From positions 62,001 to 126,000 of the forward strand of contig CAVPXP010000022.1 in NCBI GenBank assembly GCA_963709645.1: a DNA stretch of 64,000 nt, read 5' to 3'. The stretch is from DYRB01 sp963709645 (GTDB taxonomy: Bacteria; Pseudomonadota; Gammaproteobacteria; Chromatiales; Chromatiaceae). The position numbers were made by a program, and so were the translations under genes. The notes under the pieces were generated by a model, which was given only the letters and a program-made list of their open reading frames with translations, searched no databases and was not told the DNA's origin. Shown one piece after another: positions 36,472-45,943 of the stretch (its first letter is position 1; every line of letters begins with the position of its first letter).

Positions 36472-37859
36472 ACACCAAACACCTGTCCGCCGCCCTATCG
36501 GCCCTCGTCGTGCTGGTCGCCCTGGTTGCCGGTCCCTGGTTCCTGGGTGAGCGCGCCGAACACGCCTATCGAGACGAGCTGGCGGCGCTCCAGCGCCAAC
36601 CCCATGGGCCACGGGTTGTGTCCGAGGTGTATCGGCGCGGCTGGTTCCGCTCGGAGGCCAGCATCGAGCTCATCCCAGCCGCGGGCGACCTGGCAGAGGA
36701 CCTGCGCCTGCGCATCGACAGCCACATCAGCCACGGCCCGCGGGCACTCGCCGACTTGGCCTGGCCCCCGGCCCTGGCCCGGATCACGAGCACCTTGGCG
36801 CTGGAGCACCCTGAGATGCACCTTGTCGGGGTGCAGGCCGATACCCGGGTCGACTGGGACGGCGGCGCCGTGGCCCGGATCGCACTGCCCGCCATGGACC
36901 AGCCAGCGAGCGGCGACGGCCCAGGGCTTAGGACCGCGCCAGGACACGGCGAGTTGCGCTTCGGGGCGGCTAAGGGCTTGATCGCCGCCAGCCTGGATCT
37001 GCCGTCCGTTGAGGTAGTCGGCGATGGCGGCGAGGCCCTCCTGGCGTTGCACGACCTGCACGCAGTCAACAACACCTCACCCTGGATCCCAGGGCTCAAT
37101 ACCCTGTCCGGGGACTTCTCCATCGCACACGTGAAAGCGGCGCTCCCGAACGGGGAGGTGGAGGCCCGCGACCTAAACCTGTCCATCCAAAGCCGCGCGG
37201 AGGGCGGGCTCTTGGATCTCCACCTGAGCTACCGCGTCGGTGTGCTGCGCATCGACGGGGCAGACTATGCGCCCTCCCAGGTCGATTTCAGCCTGAGCCG
37301 CCTGGACGGGGCAACCCTGTCGACTCTCCAGCAGGACGTCGAGGAACTCTCCGGGCAGAACCTGCCGGAGGCGATGGCCGGGATCGCCGCAGCAGCGCTC
37401 ATCATGAAGCACCTGCCCGCCCTGGCCGCCCCCAACCCCACCATCGCAATGGATCGATTGGACATCGCCACGCCCTCTGGTCCTGTGACTGGCCGTCTGG
37501 CCCTGGGCGTGCAGGGCCTGACGGCCTCGGACCTGAACGGGCAGGGGACTTGGTTGCGCCGCCTGGTGGGCGACGGCGAACTGAGTCTGCCGCGCACCGT
37601 CGCCTTGGCCCTGCTTACCGAATTGCAGCATCAGAGGGCCCTCCAGGCCGAGGGCCAGAACGAAATTGCCCCAGGCGCCTTCACGCCAGAGCAGGAGCAG
37701 GCCCTGGCCGACGCGGCGGCCGCGCAGATCGATGACTTGCTAACGGAAGGCTGGATCGGTGCGCTGGGCGAACGCCTGCGCACCGTGCTGAAGCTTGCCG
37801 ACGGGCTCCTCACAGTCAACGGCAAGACGCTACCGATCGGCGGAGCAATGGCGCTCTGA
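36468..37859 (+). CDS. DUF945 (YdgA-like) family protein
   Basis: This 463-residue protein has an N-terminal membrane anchor or signal segment (ALSALVVLVALVAGPWFLGE). A long periplasmic DUF945 domain follows, in which the HGPRVVSEVYRRGWFRSEA motif near residue 45 and SHISHGPRAL near residue 85 are typical. The C-terminus has a MAGIAAAALIMKHLPALA segment. The function of the family is not known; E. coli YdgA is an inner-membrane-associated protein. It is translationally coupled to dxs through an ATGA overlap, and gloB starts 3 bp after its stop, so the three form one operon. Confidence 0.85.
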   Translation: MNTKHLSAALSALVVLVALVAGPWFLGERAEHAYRDELAALQRQPHGPRVVSEVYRRGWFRSEASIELIPAAGDLAEDLRLRIDSHISHGPRALADLAWPPALARITSTLALEHPEMHLVGVQADTRVDWDGGAVARIALPAMDQPASGDGPGLRTAPGHGELRFGAAKGLIAASLDLPSVEVVGDGGEALLALHDLHAVNNTSPWIPGLNTLSGDFSIAHVKAALPNGEVEARDLNLSIQSRAEGGLLDLHLSYRVGVLRIDGADYAPSQVDFSLSRLDGATLSTLQQDVEELSGQNLPEAMAGIAAAALIMKHLPALAAPNPTIAMDRLDIATPSGPVTGRLALGVQGLTASDLNGQGTWLRRLVGDGELSLPRTVALALLTELQHQRALQAEGQNEIAPGAFTPEQEQALADAAAAQIDDLLTEGWIGALGERLRTVLKLADGLLTVNGKTLPIGGAMAL

Positions 37860-37862
37860 ACC

Positions 37863-38642
37863 ATGACAAGGATCAGCCCCCTCCCCGCCTTCGACGACAA
37901 TTACATCTGGCTGTTGCGTAGCACCGGCGCCGCCGGGGCCGCGGTGGTCGACCCGGGCGACGCGACCCCAGTCCTTGAAGTCCTGGCACTGGAGGGGCTG
38001 TCCCTGACCGCTATCCTGGTTACCCACCACCATGGAGACCACACGGGCGGGGTCGCGGATTTGGTCGCCGCTTATCCCGGGGTCGAGGTCGTGGGTCCCC
38101 GGGATAAGCGCATTCGGGACCTCACAAGCACCGTCGGCGAGGGCGACCTGGTACGGCTGCCTGGGCTCGCTGAGCCCTTCCGGGTACTGGAGGTCCCGGG
38201 CCACACCGCCAGCCACATTGCCTACCTCTGGGATGGACACCTTTTTTGCGGGGACACCCTGTTCTCCGCGGGCTGCGGGCGGGTTTTTGACGGGACCTTC
38301 ACACAGCTTTCGGAGTCCCTCCGGCGCATCGCCGCCCTTCCCACCGAGACGCTGGTCTACTGCGCCCACGAGTACACGCTGGCGAACCTAGGGTTTGCCA
38401 GGTGGGTCGAGCCGGACAGCGCCGCCCTGGCCGAGCGCGAGGTGGAGGTGCGGCGCCTGCGTGCCGCTGGTCTGCCCACGGTCCCGTCCCGCCTGGCCCT
38501 GGAGCTGGCGATCAACCCCTTTCTGCGCACCGGCGAGCCGGGCGTTATCGCCGCCGCCGAGCGCTTCGCCGGGCGGCCACTACATGGGCACGCGGACGTC
38601 TTCACTGCCCTGCGGCAGTGGAAGGATCAGCGATACGACTGA
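37863..38642 (+). CDS. gloB: hydroxyacylglutathione hydrolase (glyoxalase II)
   Basis: This 259-residue metallo-beta-lactamase-fold enzyme has the metal motif THHHGDH at residues 54-60. Further metal ligands are in VPGHTASHIAY and LFCGDTLFSAGCGRVFDGT, and CAHEYTLANL carries the last His. The C-terminal glyoxalase II domain has FLRTGEPGV. It hydrolyses S-lactoylglutathione in methylglyoxal detoxification. It is the third gene of the dxs-DUF945-gloB operon and converges on uvrB, whose stop is about 120 bp away. Confidence 0.94.
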   Translation: MTRISPLPAFDDNYIWLLRSTGAAGAAVVDPGDATPVLEVLALEGLSLTAILVTHHHGDHTGGVADLVAAYPGVEVVGPRDKRIRDLTSTVGEGDLVRLPGLAEPFRVLEVPGHTASHIAYLWDGHLFCGDTLFSAGCGRVFDGTFTQLSESLRRIAALPTETLVYCAHEYTLANLGFARWVEPDSAALAEREVEVRRLRAAGLPTVPSRLALELAINPFLRTGEPGVIAAAERFAGRPLHGHADVFTALRQWKDQRYD

Positions 38643-38765
38643 TCCTGGAAGCCCTATGGGCCGACCGGCCTGTTGCAGTGCGGGTTGAGGGCGACCCTCA
38701 TTGTCCCCGATGCCCTGCGGGCTCCAAGCATGGTGTGGCGTATTTTCGCGAGCCATGCACCCGCC

Positions 38766-40787
38766 TCAGACCACCAACCCCTTACCCTGCAAGTCTTTGA
38801 TGCGGTCGCGTATCGCCGCCGCCTTCTCGAACTCCAGGTCCTTTGCGAACCTGTACATTTCCTTCTCCAGGGCCTTGATGCGCCTGGCCATCTGCTGAGG
38901 GGTCAGCGGGGCGTACTCGGCAACGTCCTCGGCCACCTGGGCAAAGGCGCGGGGCTTCATGGGAGCCCCCGGAGTGGCCGCCTCCATGATATCGGCGATC
39001 GCCTTGCGGATACTTTGGGGGGTGATGCCGTTGGCCAGATTGTGCGCGATCTGCTTGTTCCGCCGCCGCTCTGTCTCGTCGATGGCACGACGCATGGAGC
39101 CGGTCACCCGATCCGCGTAGAGGATCGCCTTGCCCTCAGCGTTGCGAGCGGCGCGGCCGATGGTCTGGATGAGGGACCCCTCTGAGCGCAGAAACCCCTC
39201 CTTGTCGGCGTCGAGGATTGCGACCAGCGATACCTCGGGCATGTCCAACCCCTCGCGAAGGAGATTGATGCCTACGAGGACGTCGAACGCCCCTAATCGC
39301 AGGTCGCGGATGATCTCCACCCGCTCGACGGTGTCGATGTCGGAGTGCAGGTACCGCACACGCACGCCGTGTTCACTGAGATAGTCGGTGAGATCCTCGG
39401 CCATGCGCTTGGTCAGGGTGGTGACCAGAACCCGGGCGTTTCGGGCAACCCGGGCGCCGATCTCGGAGAGGAGGTCGTCCACTTGGGTGATGGCGGGACG
39501 GACCTCGATTTCCGGGTCCACCAGGCCGGTCGGGCGGACCACCTGCTCGACCACGGCCCCAGAGTGCTGGAACTCATAGTCCCTGGGGGTCGCAGAGACA
39601 TAGATGGTCTGAGGCTGGCGGGACTGGAATTCCTCGAAACGCAGCGGGCGGTTGTCCAGGGCCGAGGGGAGGCGAAAGCCGTACTCCACCAGATTCTCCT
39701 TACGGGAGCGGTCCCCGCGGTACATACCCCCAAGTTGAGGAACTGTGACGTGGGACTCGTCGATAACGACGATGGCATCGGCGGCCAGGTAGTCGTAGAG
39801 GGTCGGCGGGGGCTCGCCCGGACCGCGGCCGGAAAGATAGCGGGAGTAGTTCTCGATTCCGGAGCAGTAGCCCACCTCCAGCATCATCTCCATGTCGAAC
39901 AGGGTGCGCTGCTCTAGGCGCTGCGCCTCTACCAGCTTGTTGTTGTCTCGCAGCCAATCGAGGCGCCCCTTCAGCTCGACCTTAATCTGGTCCACGGCTC
40001 CGACGATGGTCTCCCGGGGAGTTGCGTAGTGCGTCTTGGGGTAAACGGTGTAGCGGGCGACCTTGCGCAGCTGCTCCCCGGTCAGTGGGTCGAACAGGGT
40101 GAGGGCCTCGATCTCCTCGTCGAACAGCTCTACCCGCAGGGCCTCGTCATCGGACTCGGCCGGGTAGATGTCGATCACGTCGCCGCGCACCCGATAGGTG
40201 CCACGGGCCAGCTCGATCTCGTTGCGCCTGTACTGCAGCTCGGCCAGGCGGCGCAGCAGGGCCCGCTGGTCGATCATTTCTCCGCGGGAAAGGTGCAGGA
40301 CCATGCGGAGGTAGGCATCCGGGTCCCCGAGACCGTAGATGGAAGAGACGGTGGCCACAATGATGGTGTCGCGCCGCTCCAACAGAGCCTTGGTGGCCGA
40401 CAGGCGCATCTGCTCGATGTGCTCGTTGATAGAAGCGTCTTTCTCAATGTAGGTGTCCGTGGACGGGACATAGGCCTCCGGCTGGTAGTAGTCGTAGTAG
40501 GAGACGAAATACTCCACTGCGTTGTCAGGGAAGAACTCCCTCATCTCCCCGTAAAGCTGGGCAGCGAGCGTCTTGTTGGGCGCGAGCACCAGGGCTGAAC
40601 GCTGAAGTTCGGCAATGACGTTGGCGATTGTGAAGGTCTTGCCGGAGCCTGTGACGCCGAGCAGCGTCATGCCCGCTTCGCCATGGTCGAGTCCCTCGCA
40701 CAGTCGGCGGATGGCCTCTGGTTGGTCACCCGCCGGCGCGAAGTCGGAGACGAGGCGAAAGGGCCTGAGGCTAGAGGTGGAATCCAT
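38766..40787 (-). CDS. uvrB: UvrABC excinuclease subunit B
   Basis: This 673-residue helicase-like damage-verification subunit has Walker A GVTGSGKT (44-51), the beta-hairpin region YYDYYQPEAYVP, VVIDESHVTVPQ and motif VI QTIGRAARNAEGK. A C-terminal UVR domain (MYRFAKDLEFEKAAAIRDRI) contacts UvrC. Start 40787 (MDSTSSLRPF) was chosen because the upstream in-frame residues are not conserved in UvrB. No canonical LexA box (CTG-N10-CAG) was found upstream, although CTG-N8-CAG is present at about 40916. It is divergent from the aminotransferase gene. Confidence 0.96.
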   Translation of the reverse strand: MDSTSSLRPFRLVSDFAPAGDQPEAIRRLCEGLDHGEAGMTLLGVTGSGKTFTIANVIAELQRSALVLAPNKTLAAQLYGEMREFFPDNAVEYFVSYYDYYQPEAYVPSTDTYIEKDASINEHIEQMRLSATKALLERRDTIIVATVSSIYGLGDPDAYLRMVLHLSRGEMIDQRALLRRLAELQYRRNEIELARGTYRVRGDVIDIYPAESDDEALRVELFDEEIEALTLFDPLTGEQLRKVARYTVYPKTHYATPRETIVGAVDQIKVELKGRLDWLRDNNKLVEAQRLEQRTLFDMEMMLEVGYCSGIENYSRYLSGRGPGEPPPTLYDYLAADAIVVIDESHVTVPQLGGMYRGDRSRKENLVEYGFRLPSALDNRPLRFEEFQSRQPQTIYVSATPRDYEFQHSGAVVEQVVRPTGLVDPEIEVRPAITQVDDLLSEIGARVARNARVLVTTLTKRMAEDLTDYLSEHGVRVRYLHSDIDTVERVEIIRDLRLGAFDVLVGINLLREGLDMPEVSLVAILDADKEGFLRSEGSLIQTIGRAARNAEGKAILYADRVTGSMRRAIDETERRRNKQIAHNLANGITPQSIRKAIADIMEAATPGAPMKPRAFAQVAEDVAEYAPLTPQQMARRIKALEKEMYRFAKDLEFEKAAAIRDRIKDLQGKGLVV

Positions 40788-40859
40788 GCAGGGTTGCTCG
40801 TGGGTGAGTCGATGGGCGATCAGCAAGCAGGAGGCGAAAAGAAAACTCGGTTTGCGAAG

Positions 40860-41050
40860 GCTTGCTGTTGTCTACTAACTATCTTTCTTTCTTAAGCTAG
40901 TAGTAGTTATTAAGCCTGTTGATAACCAGATTTTATGAAAAAACATTATTTATTTCAGATAGATGACGGCTTTCTAAACCCGGGATGAAGATGGGGCAGG
41001 GTGTGGGCCCCCTGTGGACAGTTTGGGGTCCAAAAACTATCCACAACTTG
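40860..41050. other. oriC: candidate replication origin: AT-rich region with DnaA-box-like sequences
   Basis: The uvrB-aminotransferase gap holds the most AT-rich stretch seen in the window (about 40870-40960). It contains TGTTGATAA (40917-40925, inverse TTATCAACA, 8/9 match to TTATCCACA), TGTGGACAG (41013-41021, inverse 7/9) and CTATCCACA (41037-41045, 8/9). parS and gyrB lie 17-18 kb away. This is suggestive, but dnaA itself is not in view. Confidence 0.35.
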
Positions 41051-41209
41051 TCCCTGAGGTTGCAGGCCTGCTTCTCAACAGGATACCCCGGCGGCCGTTG
41101 GATCTTGCACCAGGTGCCCGAAGGGCGCAGTTTCGCTATGATGCGAGGCTTGATGGTGCGATTCCCCAGCACCCCGCTGGCCAACAAGAACAGACAGAGA
41201 CGCCTCCCC

Positions 41210-42388
41210 ATGAGCATCAAACTCGCCGCCCGCGTTCAGGCAGTCAAACCGTCCGCGACCCTCGCCATTACTGCGCGCGCTAAGGCGCTCAAGGCGGCGG
41301 GCAAGGATGTGGTGGGCCTGGGCGCCGGGGAGCCGGACTTCGATACCCCTGATCACATCAAGGAAGCGGCGATCAAGGCGATCCGCGATGGCTTTACCAA
41401 GTACACCGCGGTCGACGGAACCTCCGAGTTGAAGGCGGCCGTCATCGCGAAGTTCCAGCGGGACAATGGGCTAACCTTCGCGTCTGACCAGATTTTGGTC
41501 TCCTGTGGTGGCAAGCAGAGCTTCTTTAACATGGCCCAGGCGATTCTGGACCCGGGCGATGAGGTGGTGATACCGGCCCCCTACTGGGTCTCTTATCCCG
41601 ACATGGCGCTGCTCGCGGGCGGCGCGCCCGTGCTTGTGCATGCCGGTGCGGATCAGCGCTTCAAGATCACCCCTGCCCAGCTTAAGGGTGCCATGACCGA
41701 CAAGACCAAACTTGTGGTCATCAACAGCCCGTCGAACCCTACGGGCATGGCCTATACGGGTGATGAGTTGACCGCCCTGGGGGCGGTGCTGCGGGAGTAT
41801 CCGCGGGCGGTGATTGCCACGGACGACATGTACGAGCACATCCGCTGGACGGACGGCCCCTTCGTCAACATCCTGAATGTCTGCCCGGACCTGGCCCCGC
41901 GTACCCTAGTCCTTAATGGGGTCTCCAAGGCCTACTCCATGACGGGCTGGCGCATTGGCTATGCGGGTGGGCCCGCGGACGTCATCAAGGCCATGAAGAA
42001 GGTCCAAGGACAGAGCACGTCCAATCCGACCTCGATCTCCCAGGTTGCTGCGCAGGCCGCCTTGGAGGGGCCGCAGGACTGCATCGCGACCATGCTTGCG
42101 GCCTTTAAGGAACGGCACGACTTCGTGGTCGAGGGGCTGAACCGGATCTCCGGTATCGAATGCCTGCCAACCGACGGTACCTTCTATGTCTTCCCCCGGG
42201 TGCAGGGGATGATCGACCGGCTCGCAGGCGTCAATAACGATTTGGAGCTTGCTGATTACCTCATCGATCGGGTTGGGGTGGCGTTGGTGCCTGGGTCCGC
42301 CTTCGGACTAGGCGGGTATGTGCGCATCTCGATCGCAACCAGCCGGGCAAACCTGGAGAAGGCTTTGGAGCGCATCTCTGGGGTGTGA
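41210..42388 (+). CDS. aspartate aminotransferase (class I PLP-dependent)
   Basis: This 392-residue fold-type I aminotransferase of subgroup I-gamma has LGAGEPDFDTPDHIKEAA near the N-terminus, the NSPSNPTGMAY block, and the PLP Schiff-base lysine in NGVSKAYSMTGWRIGY. The C-terminal VRISIATSRANLEKALERI includes the carboxylate-binding Arg. It transfers amino groups between aspartate and 2-oxoglutarate, possibly also accepting prephenate as some relatives do. ATG 41210 (MSIKLAARVQAVKPSATLAI) matches family starts. Divergence from uvrB is a common arrangement in gammaproteobacteria. Confidence 0.92.
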   Translation: MSIKLAARVQAVKPSATLAITARAKALKAAGKDVVGLGAGEPDFDTPDHIKEAAIKAIRDGFTKYTAVDGTSELKAAVIAKFQRDNGLTFASDQILVSCGGKQSFFNMAQAILDPGDEVVIPAPYWVSYPDMALLAGGAPVLVHAGADQRFKITPAQLKGAMTDKTKLVVINSPSNPTGMAYTGDELTALGAVLREYPRAVIATDDMYEHIRWTDGPFVNILNVCPDLAPRTLVLNGVSKAYSMTGWRIGYAGGPADVIKAMKKVQGQSTSNPTSISQVAAQAALEGPQDCIATMLAAFKERHDFVVEGLNRISGIECLPTDGTFYVFPRVQGMIDRLAGVNNDLELADYLIDRVGVALVPGSAFGLGGYVRISIATSRANLEKALERISGV

Positions 42389-42535
42389 GTTGGCGCCTGT
42401 CGGGCGGTAAAAGGGGGTTGACGGCGCAAGATCGGGCACCCCAGAGCGGCACGCCCGGGCCGAGCTGGCGTGGAGTTCTGGCGTTCTGGCTTGACCGCCT
42501 TTCTTGTCATCGCTAACATGCGCTGCTTGCACCGA

Positions 42536-42611
42536 TCCCTGGTAGCTCAGTCGGTAGAGCGGGTGACTGTTAATCACTAGGTCGGCGGTTCGAGCCCGTC
42601 CCAGGGAGCCA
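42536..42611 (+). tRNA. tRNA-Asn (GTT)
   Basis: This 76-nt cloverleaf has acceptor stem TCCCTGG/CCAGGGA, discriminator G and encoded CCA. The D-arm is GCTCAGTCGGTAGAGC, the anticodon loop CTGTTAA carries GTT, and the T-arm is GGCGGTTCGAGCCCGTC. A terminator hairpin follows directly. Confidence 0.97.
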
Positions 42612-42620
42612 AAAATACAA

Positions 42621-42652
42621 GGGCTTAGCTGAAAGGCTAGGCCCTCTTTCAT
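42621..42652 (+). terminator. rho-independent terminator after tRNA-Asn
   Basis: GGGCTTAGC pairs with GGCTAGGCCC around a short GAAA-type loop and is followed by TCTTTCATTT. It sits 10 bp after the tRNA CCA end. Confidence 0.75.
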
Positions 42653-43361
42653 TTCAGACCCCCTACCGTTGCCGCGGACGTTGCCACAGTGGCACGGGCG
42701 GCTTGCGGGGACCTCTGCGCCATCTGAGATCGCTCGGCGCTTCCTTCTTGGGCTCGCTGTGCGCGCTACATCTCCCCTGCGAAGTCGCCGTCGTACGGCC
42801 TACACCCGCTTCCGATCGACAGCCATAGACGCGGTCCCGCCGTTCCGTCGTGCGCGATAGGGGGCGTCCTTTGCCCGGCTAGCAGACCTGGGAGTCCCGT
42901 CTTGCGACCAGTCGCGCGCGCTGAACCGCGGACTCGTTGAGGCCCATCAGGGGAGGTCGTCGTCCAGGCGCCCATCAAGACATGGCGCCTTGGCGCGGGA
43001 CGTCAGGGGGCTGTTCGCCTGCTAACCCGCGAGGAGTTCACCAGGGGAGCGACGCAAGCCGACACCCTGGTCCTGATTGGGATACCGGCACCAAGAGCGG
43101 CGACGTACGCGGCAACATTCGCAGCAACAGGAAGCACTGAACGCGATGGAAGTCTTTAAGTGTCGGTTTATAAAAGATAAAAGGCAGATGAGCTACTGAT
43201 GACAGTCAGCAGTTCGAGACCCTCTGGTGGATCTAGTAATTCAATGCCTTAGTTGATTCCAGCCTAAGCCCCGTTCGCTTATTGGTAAGATAAAAAGTAT
43301 CCGCAAGGCAGACTGCGCAGGCTATGGCAGCCGCGCATCTTGCCGACAGAGGGCCGGCACC
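42653..43361. other. 709-bp stretch without recognisable gene
   Basis: The left two thirds are GC-rich with only short shadow frames. About 43150-43320 is distinctly AT-rich compared with its surroundings (TTTATAAAAGATAAAAGG and TAAGATAAAAAGTATCC). Lying downstream of a tRNA, it could mark an old integration site, but no integrase or direct repeat of the tRNA 3' end was found. Confidence 0.4.
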
Positions 43362-43973
43362 ATGTCCCGCGAACACTACGAGTTGGCCCTTCTAATCGCC
43401 GTCCTGGCGGTGCTTGCCTGGTCAGGCTGGCGACCCTTCGACACCTTTACCTGGGTCCTGGAGGTATTGCCGGCTGTCATCGGTCTGGGGATCCTGGGGG
43501 CGACGCGCCGTCGGTTCCCCTTGAGTCGTTTGCTGCTGGCCCTGATCGCTCTGCACATGGGCATCCTGATGGTGGGTGGCCACTACACCTACGCGGAGGT
43601 CCCGGCGTTCGATTGGCTGCGGGACGAGTTGGGCTTCGCACGCAATCACTACGACCGGGTCGGGCATTTCGCTCAGGGGTTTGTCCCGGCCCTGATCGCC
43701 CGGGAGGTCTTGGTGCGGGTCTCGCCCCTCAGGCCGGGGTGGTTGGTGGCGATTCTGGCGGTGTGCGTGGCCATGGCCATCAGCGCCTGGTACGAGGTGT
43801 TGGAGTGGTGGGTGGCGGCGGCAAGCGGGTCGGCTGCGGACGCGTTTCTGGGCACCCAGGGAGACCCGTGGGACACCCAGAAGGACATGTTTTTTGCCTT
43901 TATCGGGGCCCTGTGCGCCATGACCTTCATGGTGCGCCTTCATGACAGGTCATTAGCTCGGCTTCCGGACTAG
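43362..43973 (+). CDS. yjdF: DUF2238 inner-membrane protein YjdF
   Basis: This 203-residue protein has about six hydrophobic segments and DUF2238 features: HMGILMVGGHYTYAEVP, FARNHYDRVGHFAQGFVPAL and WYEVLEWWVAAASGSAADAF, then LGTQGDPWDTQKDM. The conserved His, Asp and Glu residues in and near membrane segments suggest a metal site or enzymatic role, but no activity is established for the family. It stands alone, convergent with the next gene. Confidence 0.9.
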   Translation: MSREHYELALLIAVLAVLAWSGWRPFDTFTWVLEVLPAVIGLGILGATRRRFPLSRLLLALIALHMGILMVGGHYTYAEVPAFDWLRDELGFARNHYDRVGHFAQGFVPALIAREVLVRVSPLRPGWLVAILAVCVAMAISAWYEVLEWWVAAASGSAADAFLGTQGDPWDTQKDMFFAFIGALCAMTFMVRLHDRSLARLPD

Positions 43974-44016
43974 CCGGTTGCCCAAACAAGGGATCGCCAG
44001 CACGACCGGCGGCGCG

Positions 44017-44421
44017 CTACCGGTCCCCGGGGCGGATGTGCTCGATGTAAGTTGGGACGCCCTCCATTTCTAGGCGAAGCGCCTCACCGCGGACCTTGAT
44101 GTGCCCGTCGTTTCCGGCCAACCGGAGGTGGCAACCGACCCGGCCGCGGGTGTTGAGGGGGATGGGGATCATGTCGCGGTAGGTGTAGACATTCTCGTCG
44201 ATGTCCCCGCCGGCACAGGTCGCCGGCGCTTGAGGGAGGGGGGCTAGGGGTTCTGCGCCGTCGATGATCAGGCCGCCGGCCTGCCACCAACGGGTGCGCT
44301 CGACCGAACCGGTCATGGTTTTGATGATGTGGACGCGAGGGAAATGCAGGCGCAGGCGACCGTCCGCGAGCTCGATGCCGTCGATCTCCGCACCGGGCAG
44401 TTCGATGCTGCTGGTCTCCAT
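44017..44421 (-). CDS. hypothetical protein (134 aa)
   Basis: This small soluble protein was not recognised. It has no signal peptide or membrane segment. It contains alternating beta-like stretches (IDGIELADGRLRLHFPRVHI, WWQAGGLIIDGAE, RGRVGCHLRLAGNDGHIKVR) and ends with a charged EGVPTYIEHIRPGDR. The codon pattern and clean start (METSSIELPGAEIDGIEL) support a real gene. It lies between yjdF (convergent) and ntrC (same strand, 88 bp downstream). Confidence 0.65.
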   Translation of the reverse strand: METSSIELPGAEIDGIELADGRLRLHFPRVHIIKTMTGSVERTRWWQAGGLIIDGAEPLAPLPQAPATCAGGDIDENVYTYRDMIPIPLNTRGRVGCHLRLAGNDGHIKVRGEALRLEMEGVPTYIEHIRPGDR

Positions 44422-44509
44422 GGGGTCTACCTCTGGTCGGTCGTTATTGTGCCTTAAGTTGGGCTTGGGGCAGGGGATCTAAAGGCTCGTCGGGCCTTGT
44501 CGCGCCGGC

Positions 44510-45943
44510 TCAGGGGGCGTCGTCGTCCTCCTCACCTGACTCGCTGCCAACCTCGATTTGCAGCTCCTTGATTTTGCGCGTGAGCGTATTACGTCCCCAG
44601 CCAAGTAGGCGGGCGGCCTCCTGCCGGCGGCCACCGGTGTGCTCAAGGGCGGTCTGGATCAGGATCTGCTCGAAGGCGGGCAGGGCCGTCTCCAGGAGGC
44701 ACAGCTGCCCCTGTTGGAGGCTCTGCCGGGCCCATCGGCGCAGGGCGCCCTCCCAGTGCTCCTCGCCACCGCCGTCATCTCGCACCGCGCTGAGCTCCGG
44801 CGGCAAATCGCCGGCGTCAATCTCCTTGCCGGAGGCCATGACTGTCAGCCAGCGAGCGGTGTTCTCCAATTGGCGTACGTTGCCAGGCCACCCCATTCGT
44901 TTGAGGTGGTCAGCGGCGCTGGACAGCAGCACCTTGGATTCGCAACCCAACTCCTTGGCGGCCTGAGCGAGGAAGTGGCGCATTAGGAGTGGGATGTCCT
45001 CGGGGCGCTCCCGCAGCGCTGGCAGGTGGATACGGATGACGTTGAGGCGGTGAAACAAGTCTTCGCGGAAACGCCCCTGGCGGACTAGTTCCTCAAGGTG
45101 CTGATGGGTGGCGGCGATGATGCGGACGTCGACCTTGGTTGGGGCCACGCCGCCGACCCGGTAGAAGGCCCCGTCTGCCAGGACACGCAGTAGCCGGGTT
45201 TGGAGCTCGGCCGGCATGTCGCCGATCTCGTCCAAGAAGAGAGTCCCACCGTCGGCCTGCTCGAAGCGTCCTTCCCGCCGCGCTTGGGCCCCGGTGAAGG
45301 CTCCCCGCTCGTGACCGAAGAGCTCGGACTCCAGCAAGTCGCGTGGAATAGCGGCCATGTTCAGCGCGATGAAAGGCTTTTCAGCCCGCGGGCTGTGCCG
45401 GTGCAGGGCCCGGGCGACGAGCTCCTTGCCTGTTCCGGACTCGCCGTTGATCAGGACGGTGATGTTGGATCGGGCCAGCCTGCCGATGGCTCGGTAAACC
45501 TCCTGCATGGCCGGAGCCTCGCCAATGATGTCCGGCGTAGAGGCGGGGAAGGGGGCTGCGGAGGGCTCCTCTTTGCGGGTACGGCATGCGCGGCGGACCT
45601 GGTCAACCGCGTCGTCCAAGTCAAAGGGCTTTGGCAGATATTCGAACGCGCCGCCGTGGAAGGCTGAGACGGCACTCTCCAAATCCGAGTGCGCGGTCAT
45701 GATGATCACCGGCAGACTCGGATAGGTGGTTGTGACCTGGTGCAGCAGGTCGAGGCCGTCGATCCCAGGCATGCGGATGTCGGTGAGGATGACGTCCGGC
45801 AGGCCGCGTTGCAGGGCCTCCATGACGCCGACCCCGTTGGAGAAGGTGGTCACGTCAAGCTCGGCCTTGCGCAGGGCGCGCTCCAAGACCCAGCGGATGG
45901 AGCGGTCGTCGTCGATGACCCAGACCTTGGGCACTCTAGTCAT
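44510..45943 (-). CDS. ntrC: nitrogen regulation response regulator NtrC (GlnG)
   Basis: This 477-residue sigma-54 activator has a receiver domain with phosphoacceptor D55 in ILTDIRMPG. The AAA+ domain carries Walker A GESGTGKE, the sigma-54 contact loop GAFTGA and FLDEIGDMP. The C-terminal Fis-type helix-turn-helix is RQEAARLLGWGRNTLTRKIK. Start 45943 overlaps the end of ntrB by 8 bp. Under nitrogen limitation NtrB-phosphorylated NtrC activates glnA and other genes; matching binding sites are seen upstream of ntrB and glnA. Confidence 0.96.
   Translation of the reverse strand: MTRVPKVWVIDDDRSIRWVLERALRKAELDVTTFSNGVGVMEALQRGLPDVILTDIRMPGIDGLDLLHQVTTTYPSLPVIIMTAHSDLESAVSAFHGGAFEYLPKPFDLDDAVDQVRRACRTRKEEPSAAPFPASTPDIIGEAPAMQEVYRAIGRLARSNITVLINGESGTGKELVARALHRHSPRAEKPFIALNMAAIPRDLLESELFGHERGAFTGAQARREGRFEQADGGTLFLDEIGDMPAELQTRLLRVLADGAFYRVGGVAPTKVDVRIIAATHQHLEELVRQGRFREDLFHRLNVIRIHLPALRERPEDIPLLMRHFLAQAAKELGCESKVLLSSAADHLKRMGWPGNVRQLENTARWLTVMASGKEIDAGDLPPELSAVRDDGGGEEHWEGALRRWARQSLQQGQLCLLETALPAFEQILIQTALEHTGGRRQEAARLLGWGRNTLTRKIKELQIEVGSESGEEDDDAP

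Noticed and set aside
40916..40929. Possible LexA box upstream of uvrB (CTG-TTGATAAC-CAG)
   Set aside because: The spacer is 8, not 10, and the sequence fits a DnaA-box-like element better.
43200..43230. tRNA-like T-arm (CAGTTCGAGACC)
   Set aside because: No acceptor, D or anticodon arms can be folded around it.
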